Positions 19,533-28,103 of a stretch of 62,600 bases of DNA are shown here, piece after piece. Made by a program: the position numbers and the translations under genes. The DNA comes from Bacteroidaceae bacterium. Lineage in GTDB: Bacteria; Bacteroidota; Bacteroidia; Bacteroidales; Bacteroidaceae. Where the stretch lies: positions 1 to 62,600 of the forward strand of contig JAFXEF010000004.1 in NCBI GenBank assembly GCA_017520935.1, in the 5' to 3' direction. Under the pieces are notes generated by a model, which saw only the letters and a program-made list of their open reading frames with translations, did no database searches and had not been told where the DNA came from. Numbering within the stretch: the first letter of the stretch is position 1; every line of letters starts with the position of its first letter.

Positions 19533-19606
19533 TGATGCCTAATTTCGGTCGTCACTGATGACCGAAGTTAGGCATCACTGATGAGCAAGCCCGGTCATCA
19601 GTGATG
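19533..19606. terminator. Two overlapping hairpins between convergent genes
   Basis: The first hairpin pairs TGATGCCTAATTTCGGTC (19533-19550) with GACCGAAGTTAGGCATCA (19560-19577): 18 pairs, one of them G-T. The second pairs CATCACTGATGA (19573-19584) with TCATCAGTGATG (19595-19606), 12 perfect pairs. They share 19573-19577, so only one can form fully. The lyase gene and yjbQ converge here, so a two-way terminator is likely. Confidence 0.6.
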
Positions 19607-19695
19607 ATAAAAATCAAGACCTTTGGGAAGGGGTAGCAAAAAAAGTGCTTTTGTTATTTCAATTTCTTTTGGGAGACTCAATCCGGTACTTAGGA

Positions 19696-20106
19696 TTATG
19701 AGATGATAGTGGCCACTATGTGGCGTGTGCCGCCGTGATTGCGAAACTCGCACAGGTATATTCCCTGCCATGTGCCCATATTGAGCCGTCCACGTGTGAT
19801 GGGGATACTGAGGCTGCATCCGGCTAAGATGGCTTTGGCATGTGCCGGCATATCGTCTGCTCCTTCGAAGGTATGGGTATAGTACGGTTCGTTCTCGCGA
19901 ACCAAGCGGTTGAATATCTGCTCCATATCGTATCGTACGTCAGGGTCGGCATTCTCGTTGATGGCCAGTGCGCAACTGGTGTGCTTGATGTACAAGTGCA
20001 ACAGCCCTTGCTCGGGTAGTGCAGGTAACTTCTCTGCCACCTCGGCTGTGATGAGGTGGAAGCCACGGCCTCGTGCGCGCAATGTGATTTCTGTTTGCTG
20101 TATCAT
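19696..20106 (-). CDS. YjbQ/UPF0047 family protein
   Basis: A 136-residue protein starting MIQQTEITLRARGRGFHLI, the family's normal length. Conserved motifs are LLHLYIKHTSCALAINENAD, the DDMPAHAKA helix and GTWQGIYLCEFRNHGG. Some homologues show thiamine-phosphate-synthase activity; the true role is unclear. An upstream ATG at 20262 would add 52 non-conserved residues and lies before the promoter-like TATATTTG at 20140-20133, so 20106 is preferred. Confidence 0.9.
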   Translation of the reverse strand: MIQQTEITLRARGRGFHLITAEVAEKLPALPEQGLLHLYIKHTSCALAINENADPDVRYDMEQIFNRLVRENEPYYTHTFEGADDMPAHAKAILAGCSLSIPITRGRLNMGTWQGIYLCEFRNHGGTRHIVATIIS

Positions 20107-20132
20107 ATCTTGTGTTCTGGGGTTTCTGGGAA

Positions 20133-20140
20133 CAAATATA
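20133..20140 (-). promoter_or_regulatory. Promoter -7 box for the YjbQ gene
   Basis: TATATTTG on the minus strand is a perfect TAnnTTTG match, 26 bases upstream of the chosen ATG. Confidence 0.55.
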
Positions 20141-20199
20141 ACAAATTTCTTTTTTCGGCCGTATGTCGTGAAGAGTTTTCTTTGCTTGCAGACGAACGT

Positions 20200-20230
20200 T
20201 TTGTTTATTGCCCGTTTTTTCGTACCTTTA
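20200..20230 (+). promoter_or_regulatory. Promoter for the chorismatase/RidA-like gene
   Basis: TTTG at 20200-20203, then 19 bases, then TACCTTTA at 20223-20230. This matches the Bacteroidetes pattern with one mismatch in the -7 box. The start codon follows at 20250. Confidence 0.5.
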
Positions 20231-20249
20231 CGGCCGAAAACAGAAAAGT

Positions 20250-21374
20250 ATGCAACAGACATCGATAGACGTATCCAGGTTTGAGGTAGAGAATGGCGTG
20301 TCGGAATATCACGCGATGCTGCGCATTACCAATCCCCGCTTGACCTATAGTGAGCAGGTTGATGCATTATTGGCAGCCTATGAGTCTTTGGTTACCAAGG
20401 AACTGCCCGGTACCGTACCCGTATTGAAGCGTTTCTTCCTGAGTGATGCCGCCAATCAGACCAATCATCTGCTGGCAGCGCTTTTGGAATGTTCCAGCTG
20501 TGCGCTCTCTATAGTGGAACAGCCCCCGCTCGACGGTACCAAGATAGCCCTTTGGGTGTACTTGCAGAAAGGAGTGCAAGTGCGTACGCTCCCGCACGGC
20601 GACTACGAGGTGAACCATGGTGCCTATCGACATATATGGAGTGGCTATAACTTCAATAAAGCCTCCAAGTCGGAATACCAGACCCGTCTGCTGCTCAATG
20701 ATTATGTGATGCGTCTTGCTGAGCAGGGCTGTTCATTGGCCGAAAACTGTATCCGTACATGGTTTTTCGTGCAGAATGTCGATGTCAACTATGCAGGTGT
20801 GGTGAAAGCCCGCAACGAAGTGTTCCTTACACAAAACCTGACCTCTGAGACTCATTTTATTGCCAGCACAGGTATCGCAGGCCGCCATGCCGACCCCGAG
20901 GTGCTGGTGCAGATGGATGCTTATGCCGTCGATGGGCTGCAGCCCGGACAGGTGCACTATCTGTATGCCCCCACCCATCTCAATCCCACGTATGAGTATG
21001 GTGTAAGTTTCGAACGTGGCACTTATGTAGACTATGGTGATCGCCGTCAGGTATTCATCTCCGGCACTGCCAGTATCAATAATCGTGGCGAGATTATGTG
21101 TCCCGGTGATATACGTCGTCAGACTCAGCGTATGTGGGAGAATGTAGAGACCTTGCTCGCTGAGGCAGAGTGTACCTTCGAGCATGTAGGCCATATGATA
21201 GTATACCTACGTGATATCTCTGACTATACTGTAGTGCGCGACATGTTCGAGGAGCGCTTTCCCGCCATCCCCAAAGTATACCTTCAGGCTCCTGTTTGCC
21301 GCCCAGGCTGGCTTGTTGAAATGGAGTGTATGGCTGTGAAGCCTATCACGGAGGATGCATACAGCCCCTATTGA
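20250..21374 (+). CDS. Chorismatase/RidA-like protein (FkbO/Hyg5/XanB2 type)
   Basis: A 374-residue cytoplasmic protein starting MQQTSIDVSRFEVENGVSEY. The C-terminal half has the RidA-like segment RRQVFISGTASINNRGEIM then PGDIRRQTQRMWENVETLL and VYLRDISDYTVVRDMFEERF, as in FkbO/Hyg5 chorismatases and XanB2, which split chorismate to dihydroxycyclohexadiene acids or hydroxybenzoates. No aromatic-pigment or quinone genes adjoin it, so the product is unknown. The upstream ATG at 20208 falls at the promoter. The yraN-like gene starts 26 bases after its stop. Confidence 0.7.
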   Translation: MQQTSIDVSRFEVENGVSEYHAMLRITNPRLTYSEQVDALLAAYESLVTKELPGTVPVLKRFFLSDAANQTNHLLAALLECSSCALSIVEQPPLDGTKIALWVYLQKGVQVRTLPHGDYEVNHGAYRHIWSGYNFNKASKSEYQTRLLLNDYVMRLAEQGCSLAENCIRTWFFVQNVDVNYAGVVKARNEVFLTQNLTSETHFIASTGIAGRHADPEVLVQMDAYAVDGLQPGQVHYLYAPTHLNPTYEYGVSFERGTYVDYGDRRQVFISGTASINNRGEIMCPGDIRRQTQRMWENVETLLAEAECTFEHVGHMIVYLRDISDYTVVRDMFEERFPAIPKVYLQAPVCRPGWLVEMECMAVKPITEDAYSPY

Positions 21375-21400
21375 TATTTGTTGCTCGGCACTTTAGAACT

Positions 21401-21766
21401 ATGGCACAGCACAACGAATTCGGACAAATTAGCGAAGACCGTGCAGCGGCCTATCTGATGGCGCATGGCTACACTATCCGTGATCGGAATTGGCGGTTAG
21501 GCCATAAGGAGATAGACATCGTGGCACAGAAAAACGGCGAGCTCGTCATCATAGAGGTGAAGGCACGCAAGAATGATCATTTCGGTGACCCGGCAGATGC
21601 TGTGACCGATGACAAGATGCGCAAACTGGTGCAAGCGGCCAATGCCTATGTGCGCTATCACCGTATCTCATGGCCTGTGCGCTTTGATATCATCGCCATC
21701 ACGGGAGAACCCGGTTGTCAGAAGGTCGAGCACATAGAAGATGCATTTTATCCTCCGTTAGACTGA
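21401..21766 (+). CDS. YraN/UPF0102 nuclease-like protein
   Basis: A 121-residue protein starting MAQHNEFGQISEDRAAAYLM. It shows the UPF0102 restriction-endonuclease-like core: GYTIRDRNWRLGHKEIDIVA, then ELVIIEVKARKNDHFGDPAD with the E-x-K pair, and VRFDIIAI. The role is unproven; relatives resemble Holliday-junction resolvases. An earlier in-frame ATG at 21326 overlaps the previous gene and adds unrelated residues. Confidence 0.92.
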   Translation: MAQHNEFGQISEDRAAAYLMAHGYTIRDRNWRLGHKEIDIVAQKNGELVIIEVKARKNDHFGDPADAVTDDKMRKLVQAANAYVRYHRISWPVRFDIIAITGEPGCQKVEHIEDAFYPPLD

Positions 21767-21779
21767 AATAGAAGGTCTT

Positions 21780-22316
21780 CTAACTGTCAAGATGTGACAG
21801 GATGCGAATGATCCCTTCTCGTACAGAGTCCAATCCGAAATCATCGGGCGTTACCTCATGTAGAGGCATCCATAAACACTCGGCCACATCGTCGTGTGCA
21901 CTGATGGTGTCATTGCTGTCTATTTTGCAACGGAAGAAACTGTCGATGGTGTGTACCAAGAACCCGCTGTATAGATAGGTGTTGGGCAGAGAGAAGAGAT
22001 ACTCAGCGTGAGTCACCTTGCGACCGATTTCCTCTAACACCTCTCTGGCTACTCCCTCCTCGGCACTTTCATACATATCGCAGAATCCTCCGGGCAGGTC
22101 CAGGGTGCCTTTGGCTGGTTCTTTGGCCCGCCGGCATACCAGCAACTCGTTCTTGTCATTGATGATTACAGCTATGGTAGCAGCTGAAGGGTTGAAATAG
22201 TATACGAATCCGCAACTTGCACATTTCGAGGATTTCTCGTTGTTTATCTGGAACTCTCCTCCACAGCGTGGACAATACTTGAATGAGGCGAATGGGTGTG
22301 CTTGTATCTTTTGCAT
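21780..22316 (-). CDS. NUDIX hydrolase with N-terminal zinc ribbon
   Basis: A 178-residue protein. Residues 15-36 form a zinc ribbon (CPRCG then CASCG). The Nudix box starts at GGFCDMYESAEEGVAREVLE and continues EIG, fitting GX5EX7REUXEEXGU. The layout recalls NADH pyrophosphatase but the protein is shorter; the nucleotide substrate is unknown. It converges with yraN, 13 bases apart. TAACTTCG at 22341-22334 is a weak -7 box. Confidence 0.9.
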   Translation of the reverse strand: MQKIQAHPFASFKYCPRCGGEFQINNEKSSKCASCGFVYYFNPSAATIAVIINDKNELLVCRRAKEPAKGTLDLPGGFCDMYESAEEGVAREVLEEIGRKVTHAEYLFSLPNTYLYSGFLVHTIDSFFRCKIDSNDTISAHDDVAECLWMPLHEVTPDDFGLDSVREGIIRILSHLDS

Positions 22317-22416
22317 GAATCTTCTTTTGACTGCGAAGTTAAGGCTTCTTCTTCAATTTTATACATAAATAACAGATGTTTTTATTGTTTTCCTTTTCAT
22401 TATTACAATAAAATTG

Positions 22417-22424
22417 TACATTTG
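22417..22424 (+). promoter_or_regulatory. Promoter -7 box upstream of the mannose-1-phosphate guanylyltransferase gene
   Basis: TACATTTG matches TAnnTTTG exactly. The predicted start near 22431 leaves a leader of about 165 bases before the ATG at 22598, containing a 23-codon reading frame. Confidence 0.55.
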
Positions 22425-22448
22425 CTAAGAATTAAACGAAAGCGTACG

Positions 22449-22520
22449 ATGAAAAACATGGTTTATAGACTCTTTGAGGGTGTAGTCATGTCATTTTGCA
22501 CCAGCTGGGGCAATCTTTAG
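22449..22520 (+). CDS. Possible upstream leader ORF, 23 codons
   Basis: The frame encodes MKNMVYRLFEGVVMSFCTSW then GNL, starting about 18 bases after the predicted transcription start and ending 77 bases before the next gene. I recognise no family. It may be a leader peptide or chance. Confidence 0.2.
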   Translation: MKNMVYRLFEGVVMSFCTSWGNL

Positions 22521-22597
22521 TGTGTTGGCAAGTCGTGAACAACGTATGGTTGGTTTCTATTAGTGAATAATAATTAGCATAGCGAATAAACGTAAAT

Positions 22598-23680
22598 ATG
22601 AATCAGAATAATTATTGTGTGATTATGGCTGGCGGTATCGGTAGCCGTTTCTGGCCGCAGAGTAGGGTGCAGCGCCCTAAGCAGTTTATCGACTTCTTTG
22701 GTATGGGCAGGTCGCTCTTGCGCCAGACGTATGAGCGCTTTGTACGTATTGTCCCGTTGGAGAATATCATAGTCTCTACCCATTCCGATTATTCTGATTT
22801 CGTGCGTGAACAGCTGCCGGAACTCCCTCCCGAGCAGATTCTGCGCGAGCCTGCCCATCGTGGTACAGCACCGAGTATGGCCTTTGCAGCATACCATATC
22901 CGCACACTCAATCCTAATGCGAATATTGTGATGGCTCCGTCGGACCAATTGATTCTTGATGAGGGGAAATTTGCCGCTGATATGCTTCGTGCGCTCGATT
23001 ATGTTTCTGAGCGCGATTCCTTGGTGACGGTAGGTATCCGCCCAACCCATCCTGAGACCCGCTACGGATATATCCAGGCGGGCGAAGATGCTTCTGGGGG
23101 ATTCACCAAGATAAAGACCTTCACCGAGAAGCCCGAATATGATTTTGCGCGTCTCTTCGTGGAGAGTGGTGAGTTCTTCTGGAACACGGGCTTGTTCGTT
23201 TGGAATGTCAACACCATCATCCATACTATGATGCAGATGCTACCTGATATGGCTGAGCGTCTTGACGCGATATTCCGTCAGGAGCCTGACCGCGACAAAC
23301 GCCGTTCGGCATTGTATGACTGCTATGAATCATTCCCTAACATTTCGGTCGACTATGCTGTGATTGAGCGTGCGCCCAATGTGCACATGCAGATTGGTAC
23401 CTTTGGCTGGGCCGATCTGGGTCGTTGGGATGATGTGTACCGCTACTCGTCGAAGGACATGGAGGGCAATGTGGTGCAGGGTGGCAGAGTGGAGTTCTAT
23501 AACTGTCGCAACAATCTCGTCTCTGCAGCCGACAATAAGCTAATCATCCTTCAGGACCTTGAGGGTTATCTCGTCAACGATACGAAGGATGTGCTTGTCA
23601 TCTGCAAGAAGGACGAGGATGACGACTTCAAGAAGTTCCGCAACAATGTATTGTTGAAGCACGGTGAGGGCTTTATGTAA
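22598..23680 (+). CDS. manC: Mannose-1-phosphate guanylyltransferase
   Basis: A 360-residue nucleotidyltransferase making GDP-mannose from mannose-1-phosphate and GTP. Motifs: the nucleotide-binding loop MAGGIGSRFWPQSRVQRPKQ, IVMAPSDQLI, RYGYIQAG, FTEKP and the C-terminal FGWADLGRWDDVY. It lacks the fused isomerase domain of long ManC enzymes. GDP-mannose feeds glycan and GDP-fucose synthesis. The gene stands alone and converges with the RNA methyltransferase gene 8 bases later. Confidence 0.93.
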   Translation: MNQNNYCVIMAGGIGSRFWPQSRVQRPKQFIDFFGMGRSLLRQTYERFVRIVPLENIIVSTHSDYSDFVREQLPELPPEQILREPAHRGTAPSMAFAAYHIRTLNPNANIVMAPSDQLILDEGKFAADMLRALDYVSERDSLVTVGIRPTHPETRYGYIQAGEDASGGFTKIKTFTEKPEYDFARLFVESGEFFWNTGLFVWNVNTIIHTMMQMLPDMAERLDAIFRQEPDRDKRRSALYDCYESFPNISVDYAVIERAPNVHMQIGTFGWADLGRWDDVYRYSSKDMEGNVVQGGRVEFYNCRNNLVSAADNKLIILQDLEGYLVNDTKDVLVICKKDEDDDFKKFRNNVLLKHGEGFM

Positions 23681-23685
23681 AGCCC
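23668..23685. terminator. Bidirectional terminator overlapping the manC stop
   Basis: GGGCTTTA and TAAAGCCC pair around a two-base loop; the manC stop TAA is inside the right arm. The two genes converge here 8 bases apart, so the hairpin could end both transcripts. Confidence 0.5.
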
Positions 23686-23688
23686 CCC

Positions 23689-25290
23689 TTATTCTTCGCG
23701 CTTTTTATATCCACGTCCCTTCCCGGCAGCGGGTTTGGAGAAACGTTGTTGATTGAAACCACTAGCCTTACGCTGTGGCTTGGGGGCACGCTGCTCGCGT
23801 CTTTCGCCCTGTGGCCTTGCTGCCTTACGTTCGCGTATGGCTCTCATCTGTGAAAACTCGCGGTGACGCTCGTAGAGACTGCTGTAGTTGGTGTCCTCCT
23901 CATAGCGCTCGCGGTCATTACGCTCAGCCATCTCGCGTGAGTTCATGGGTCGACGCTCTTCATTGAACCGGCGGCCGCTGCCGAAGTTTCGGTTGCTGTG
24001 CTCGCGGTCGTTGTCGTTGAAGCGGTGGCGGGGACGCTCATCGTCACGTCTCATGCCGAATGCCTTGGCTGCATGCTCCTCGCGTTCCTTGAGCGGACGG
24101 CGTGTCGTGGTGGGACGTTCGCTTTTGTCCAACGCTTCGCCGCTCTCGCGGAAAGCCTTGAACTTTCCGTCAAACATCTCATATTTGCGGAACTCGCAGG
24201 GTAGGGCACCGTTGAATAAGGGGATGATGACCGAGGCCTTCAGACCTATTTTGTCAAAGCATTCCTTGCGGTAGCTCAATATCCAGGCATCATTGCCCTT
24301 GAATGCGTGTTTCAGACGTTCACCGATGGTGTCGTATAACCCCAGCAGGTCGTCGGTGGTGATGCGCTCGCCATAGGGAGGGTTGGTCACCATGATGGCT
24401 TTCTCGGCAGTCTCTACAAATTCGGCTATGTCTCGGCGCTCGATGGTGATGTCCTTGCCGAGGCCGGCAGCACGCACGTTGTTGCTGGCGATGTTCACAG
24501 CCTTCCAGTCGATGTCGTAGCCGTAGATATGGTGAGCAAATTCGCGCTCGGCAGAGTCGTCGTTGTAGATCTCGTCGAACATCTCCTGGTCAAAGTCTGC
24601 CCACTTCTCGAAGGCAAACTCCTTGCGGAATACACCTGGTGCGATGTTGCGGGCGATGAGGGCAGCCTCTATGGGGAGGGTACCCGAGCCGCACATGGGG
24701 TCGATGAAGTCGCATTCGCCCGTCCAGCCCGTCTGCAAAATCATGCCGGCAGCCAGCACCTCATTGAGCGGTGCCTCTACGGCCTCCTGACGGTAGCCAC
24801 GGCGGTGGAGCGACTCGCCCGAAGAGTCGAGCGAAAGGGTGCAGCGATCCTGGGCAATATGGATGTGTAGAGTGATGTCGGGATTGGTCACCTGCACCGA
24901 GGGACGCTTGCCCTCCTTCTCGCGGAAGTAGTCGGCAATGGCATCCTTGACACGGTAGGCCACGAATTTGGAGTGGCGGAACTCGTCGCTATACACAACC
25001 GAATCGACAGCGAAGCTGGTATTCACATCCATGTAATCCTCCCACTTGATACGCTTCACGATGTCGTAAATCTCGTCGGCATCCTTGGCGTTGAAGTGCT
25101 GTATGGGTTTTAGGATACGGATGGCAGTGCGCAAGTGGAAGTTGGCGCGATACATCATCCTCTTGTTACCGGTAAATGACACCATGCGGCGGCCTATCTG
25201 GATGTCGTCGGCCCCCAACTCGGTAAGTTCTTTTGCCAGCACCTCCTCCAGTCCTTGGAAGGTCTTGGCGATGAGTTCAAATGTTTCCAA
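23689..25290 (-). CDS. THUMP-domain 23S rRNA N2-guanine methyltransferase (RlmL-like)
   Basis: A 533-residue protein read from TTG at 25290: METFELIAKTFQGLEEVLAK. Residues 1-160 contain the THUMP region, followed by a Rossmann methyltransferase with FIDPMCGSGTLPIEAALIAR and the catalytic NPPYGERI. These enzymes methylate guanine in 23S rRNA. An ATG at 25362 is in frame, but the promoter-like TATCTTTG at 25336-25329 lies inside that extension, so transcription would start after it. The last ~145 residues are a disordered-looking Arg/Glu-rich tail (RDRERYEEDT, RREQRAPKPQRK) not in the minimal family and probably RNA-binding. Confidence 0.88.
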   Translation of the reverse strand: METFELIAKTFQGLEEVLAKELTELGADDIQIGRRMVSFTGNKRMMYRANFHLRTAIRILKPIQHFNAKDADEIYDIVKRIKWEDYMDVNTSFAVDSVVYSDEFRHSKFVAYRVKDAIADYFREKEGKRPSVQVTNPDITLHIHIAQDRCTLSLDSSGESLHRRGYRQEAVEAPLNEVLAAGMILQTGWTGECDFIDPMCGSGTLPIEAALIARNIAPGVFRKEFAFEKWADFDQEMFDEIYNDDSAEREFAHHIYGYDIDWKAVNIASNNVRAAGLGKDITIERRDIAEFVETAEKAIMVTNPPYGERITTDDLLGLYDTIGERLKHAFKGNDAWILSYRKECFDKIGLKASVIIPLFNGALPCEFRKYEMFDGKFKAFRESGEALDKSERPTTTRRPLKEREEHAAKAFGMRRDDERPRHRFNDNDREHSNRNFGSGRRFNEERRPMNSREMAERNDRERYEEDTNYSSLYERHREFSQMRAIRERKAARPQGERREQRAPKPQRKASGFNQQRFSKPAAGKGRGYKKREE

Positions 25291-25328
25291 TGTTGTATGT
25301 GTTTTATGAAATGTCTGCAAATATTTTG

Positions 25329-25336
25329 CAAAGATA
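25329..25336 (-). promoter_or_regulatory. Promoter -7 box for the THUMP methyltransferase gene
   Basis: TATCTTTG on the minus strand matches TAnnTTTG and fixes the probable transcription start near 25322, about 30 bases before the TTG start. The rest of the 25337-25611 divergent gap shows only a weak -7 box for purT, TATCTTCG at 25508-25515. Confidence 0.6.
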
Positions 25337-25611
25337 GTAACAAACGAGCGAAATAATATCAAGCTTGCTTGAATATTTCACAGCGAGTGCAGCGTATTTT
25401 CTCGGTTTTACCGTAAAGATACGAATAAATGAACTCTTTCGCCTGAAAGATGATAGGTGTATTCAAAATATATCTGCGTTAGCTTCGCATAATCCATTTT
25501 TTTATACTATCTTCGCAGTCATAAATAAGTTTCTAAGCTGATGAGTCTATAGGTCTGATGGCTGCAACTCAGGCGGAGAACTCAAAAACTCAAGAACTCA
25601 AAAAGACTATT

Positions 25612-26781
25612 ATGAATAAGAAGATTCTGTTGCTCGGTTCGGGCGAGTTGGGAAAGGAGTTTGTCATCGCTGCCAAGCGATTGGGCCAGTATGTAATTGC
25701 TTGCGATGCTTATGCCGGAGCACCGGCCATGCAGGTTGCTGACGAGTTCGAGGTGTTCAGCATGCTCGATGGCGAAGCCCTCGAGGCTGTGGTGGCCAAG
25801 CATCACCCCGACATTATTGTGCCCGAGATTGAGGCCATCCGTACGGAGCGCCTCTACGGATTCGAAGAACAGGGCATACAGGTAGTTCCCAGCGCTAAGG
25901 CGGTGAACTATACGATGAACCGCAAGGCCATCCGCGACCTTGCCGCTCAAGAGCTGGGGCTGAAGACAGCCAAATACTTCTACGCTAAGTCGCTCGACGA
26001 GTTGCGTGAAGCTGCTGATAAGGTGGGATTCCCCTGCGTGGTGAAACCGCTGATGTCATCATCGGGCAAGGGTCAGTCGCTCGTGAAGAGTGCCGATGAG
26101 CTGGAACAGGCTTGGGTATACGGCTGCGAAGGTAGTCGTGGCGATATCAAGGAACTCATTATCGAGGAGTTTATCCGCTTCGACAGTGAGATTACGCTGC
26201 TCACCGTGACGCAGAAGAATGGTCCCACCCGCTTCTGTGCTCCTATCGGTCATGTGCAGAAGAACGGTGACTACCGCGAGAGCTTCCAGCCGGCCCCCAT
26301 CCGTCCCGACCACTTGGCCGAGGCTCAGCGTATGGCCGCCAAAGTGACCGAAGCACTCACTGGTGCCGGCATTTGGGGCGTGGAGTTCTTCCTCAGCAAT
26401 GAGAATGGTGTATACTTCTCTGAGTTGTCGCCCCGTCCGCACGATACTGGTATGGTCACATTGGCCGGTACACAATGCCTCAATGAGTTTGAACTGCACG
26501 CCCATGCCGTATTGGGTCTGCCCATAGCAGAGATTGAACAGTATCGTATGGGAGCCAGTGCCGTTATCCTCTCGCCCATTGCCTCGAAGGAGCAACCTCG
26601 CTACCGTGGCATGGAGGATGCCGTGGCCGAGCCCGACACCGATATCCGCATTTTCGGCAAACCTTATACGAAGATGAACCGCCGCATGGGTGTTGTAGTA
26701 TGTAATGCCCCCAATGGTAGCGATATGGATGCCCTGCGCGACAAGTGCAAGGCGGCGGCAGCTAAAGTGGAGGTGTATTGA
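25612..26781 (+). CDS. purT: Formate-dependent phosphoribosylglycinamide formyltransferase (GAR transformylase 2)
   Basis: A 389-residue ATP-grasp enzyme converting GAR to formyl-GAR with formate and ATP in purine synthesis. It starts [20 protein letters not shown]. Motifs: [20 protein letters not shown], the glycine loop [35 protein letters not shown] and the metal-binding [19 protein letters not shown]. An in-frame ATG at 25558 adds 18 non-conserved residues. Confidence 0.95.
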   Translation: MNKKILLLGSGELGKEFVIAAKRLGQYVIACDAYAGAPAMQVADEFEVFSMLDGEALEAVVAKHHPDIIVPEIEAIRTERLYGFEEQGIQVVPSAKAVNYTMNRKAIRDLAAQELGLKTAKYFYAKSLDELREAADKVGFPCVVKPLMSSSGKGQSLVKSADELEQAWVYGCEGSRGDIKELIIEEFIRFDSEITLLTVTQKNGPTRFCAPIGHVQKNGDYRESFQPAPIRPDHLAEAQRMAAKVTEALTGAGIWGVEFFLSNENGVYFSELSPRPHDTGMVTLAGTQCLNEFELHAHAVLGLPIAEIEQYRMGASAVILSPIASKEQPRYRGMEDAVAEPDTDIRIFGKPYTKMNRRMGVVVCNAPNGSDMDALRDKCKAAAAKVEVY

Positions 26782-26846
26782 GTGCCCGAAGAGTGTTTTT
26801 TAATATACTTTTACTCTATTTATTTTATTTGTATCATTTATTGTTG

Positions 26847-26854
26847 TACATTTG
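26847..26854 (+). promoter_or_regulatory. Promoter -7 box for the CNNM gene
   Basis: TACATTTG matches TAnnTTTG exactly; TTTG at 26828-26831 lies 15 bases upstream, closer than ideal. The implied 5' leader is about 170 bases. Confidence 0.5.
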
Positions 26855-26970
26855 CAGCCGATTTAGACAATTAGAAACGCCTTCGACGAACAAGAACAAC
26901 ATACAGACACACTGACGAGCACACATGCTCCGGCTACCTGCCGCCACGTATTACAGACATAACTCGGCAA

Positions 26971-27010
26971 GCACCTCCCTTCGGGGTGCAGGCTTTGTTT
27001 TTGTCTTTTT
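26971..27010 (+). terminator. Terminator-like hairpin in the CNNM leader
   Basis: GCACC (26971-26975) pairs with GGTGC (26985-26989) around a C-rich, TTCG-containing interior, followed by AGGCTTTG and long T runs to 27010. It stands 20 bases before the ATG, where an attenuator or riboswitch terminator would be. Upstream, GAGCA/TGCTC and CGGC/GCCG can form small hairpins. No known riboswitch is recognised. Confidence 0.45.
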
Positions 27011-27029
27011 ATTAACATTATATTGAATT

Positions 27030-28079
27030 ATGGAAGAACAACTTATATACATTATCATGCTCATCTCGATAGCGCTGTCAGCCCTATGCTCAACGCTGGA
27101 AGCTACACTGCTATCTACTCCTCTGTCTTATATTGCCGGTCTTGAAGAGCAGGGTATCAAAGGGGCAAACAGGTTAAAACGACTGAAGACAAATACCGAC
27201 CGCCCTATCTCGGCCATACTTTGCATCAATACCATAGCCAATACCGTAGGTGCCTCCATCGTCGGTTCGCTCGTGTATGAGGTCTATGGAGACGCATTGG
27301 TAGGTATCTTCTCCACTGTCTTTACATTATGTATCCTTATCCTGTCCGAAATCATCCCCAAAACTATCGGTACGAGCTATTGGCGCACTTTGGCTCTTCC
27401 CGCCTCGGTGATTATCGAAGGCATGATTTTCGTCTCCTTCCCGTTGGTATGGGTGCTGGAGCATCTGCAACGCCTCATCTCCTCGAAGTCCAATCAGGTG
27501 AGTGTAAGCCGTGAGGACATCTCGGCCATGGTGAGTGTGGCCACTGAGGAGGAGGTCATCGAGACAGAGGAGAAGAAGATGATACAGAACCTGCTTAAGC
27601 TCGATGAAGTAACTGCCCACGAGATTATGACCCCGAGCGTAGTGGTGGAGATGGTACCGGGCAGTATGACAATACGCGAGTTCTACAACAGCGACAATAC
27701 CCACTCACGCATCCTCATCTACGACGAGGAGAACGATGAGTATATCGTAGGCTATGTGCTGCGTCAGGAGGTGCTGGAGAAAATGGCGGAGGACAAGTTC
27801 GACATGCCGCTTATCGACATTATCCGTCCCATCATGACCTTTGGAGAGGAAGACTCCGTATCGGACATCTGGGAGAAGCTGTTAGAGAAGAAAGAGCATA
27901 TCTCGGCCATCCTCGACGAGTACGGTTCGCTGCGTGGTATCGTCACCATGGAGGATGTCATCGAGACGATGCTCGGACAGGAGATTGTAGACGAGAAAGA
28001 CGAGGTGGTCGACATGCAGGAATATGCCAAAGACCAATGGGAAAAGGCTCAGAAAGACATTGTCGCCATGACCGACTAA
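27030..28079 (+). CDS. CNNM transmembrane / CBS-pair protein (CorC/hemolysin family)
   Basis: A 349-residue inner-membrane protein. Residues 1-150 form the CNNM/DUF21 domain with about four hydrophobic segments and conserved SALCSTLEATLLSTPLSYI, LCINTIANTVGASIVG and SEIIPKTIG. Residues 195-320 are two CBS motifs (VTAHEIMTPSVVVEMV, HISAILDEYGSLRGIVTMED). It lacks the final CorC_HlyC domain of longer members. The family is linked to Mg/Co ion transport. It has a structured leader; the dehydrogenase gene follows after 24 bases. Confidence 0.9.
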   Translation: MEEQLIYIIMLISIALSALCSTLEATLLSTPLSYIAGLEEQGIKGANRLKRLKTNTDRPISAILCINTIANTVGASIVGSLVYEVYGDALVGIFSTVFTLCILILSEIIPKTIGTSYWRTLALPASVIIEGMIFVSFPLVWVLEHLQRLISSKSNQVSVSREDISAMVSVATEEEVIETEEKKMIQNLLKLDEVTAHEIMTPSVVVEMVPGSMTIREFYNSDNTHSRILIYDEENDEYIVGYVLRQEVLEKMAEDKFDMPLIDIIRPIMTFGEEDSVSDIWEKLLEKKEHISAILDEYGSLRGIVTMEDVIETMLGQEIVDEKDEVVDMQEYAKDQWEKAQKDIVAMTD

Positions 28080-28103
28080 TCTAACAATATAGGAATACAT
28101 AGC

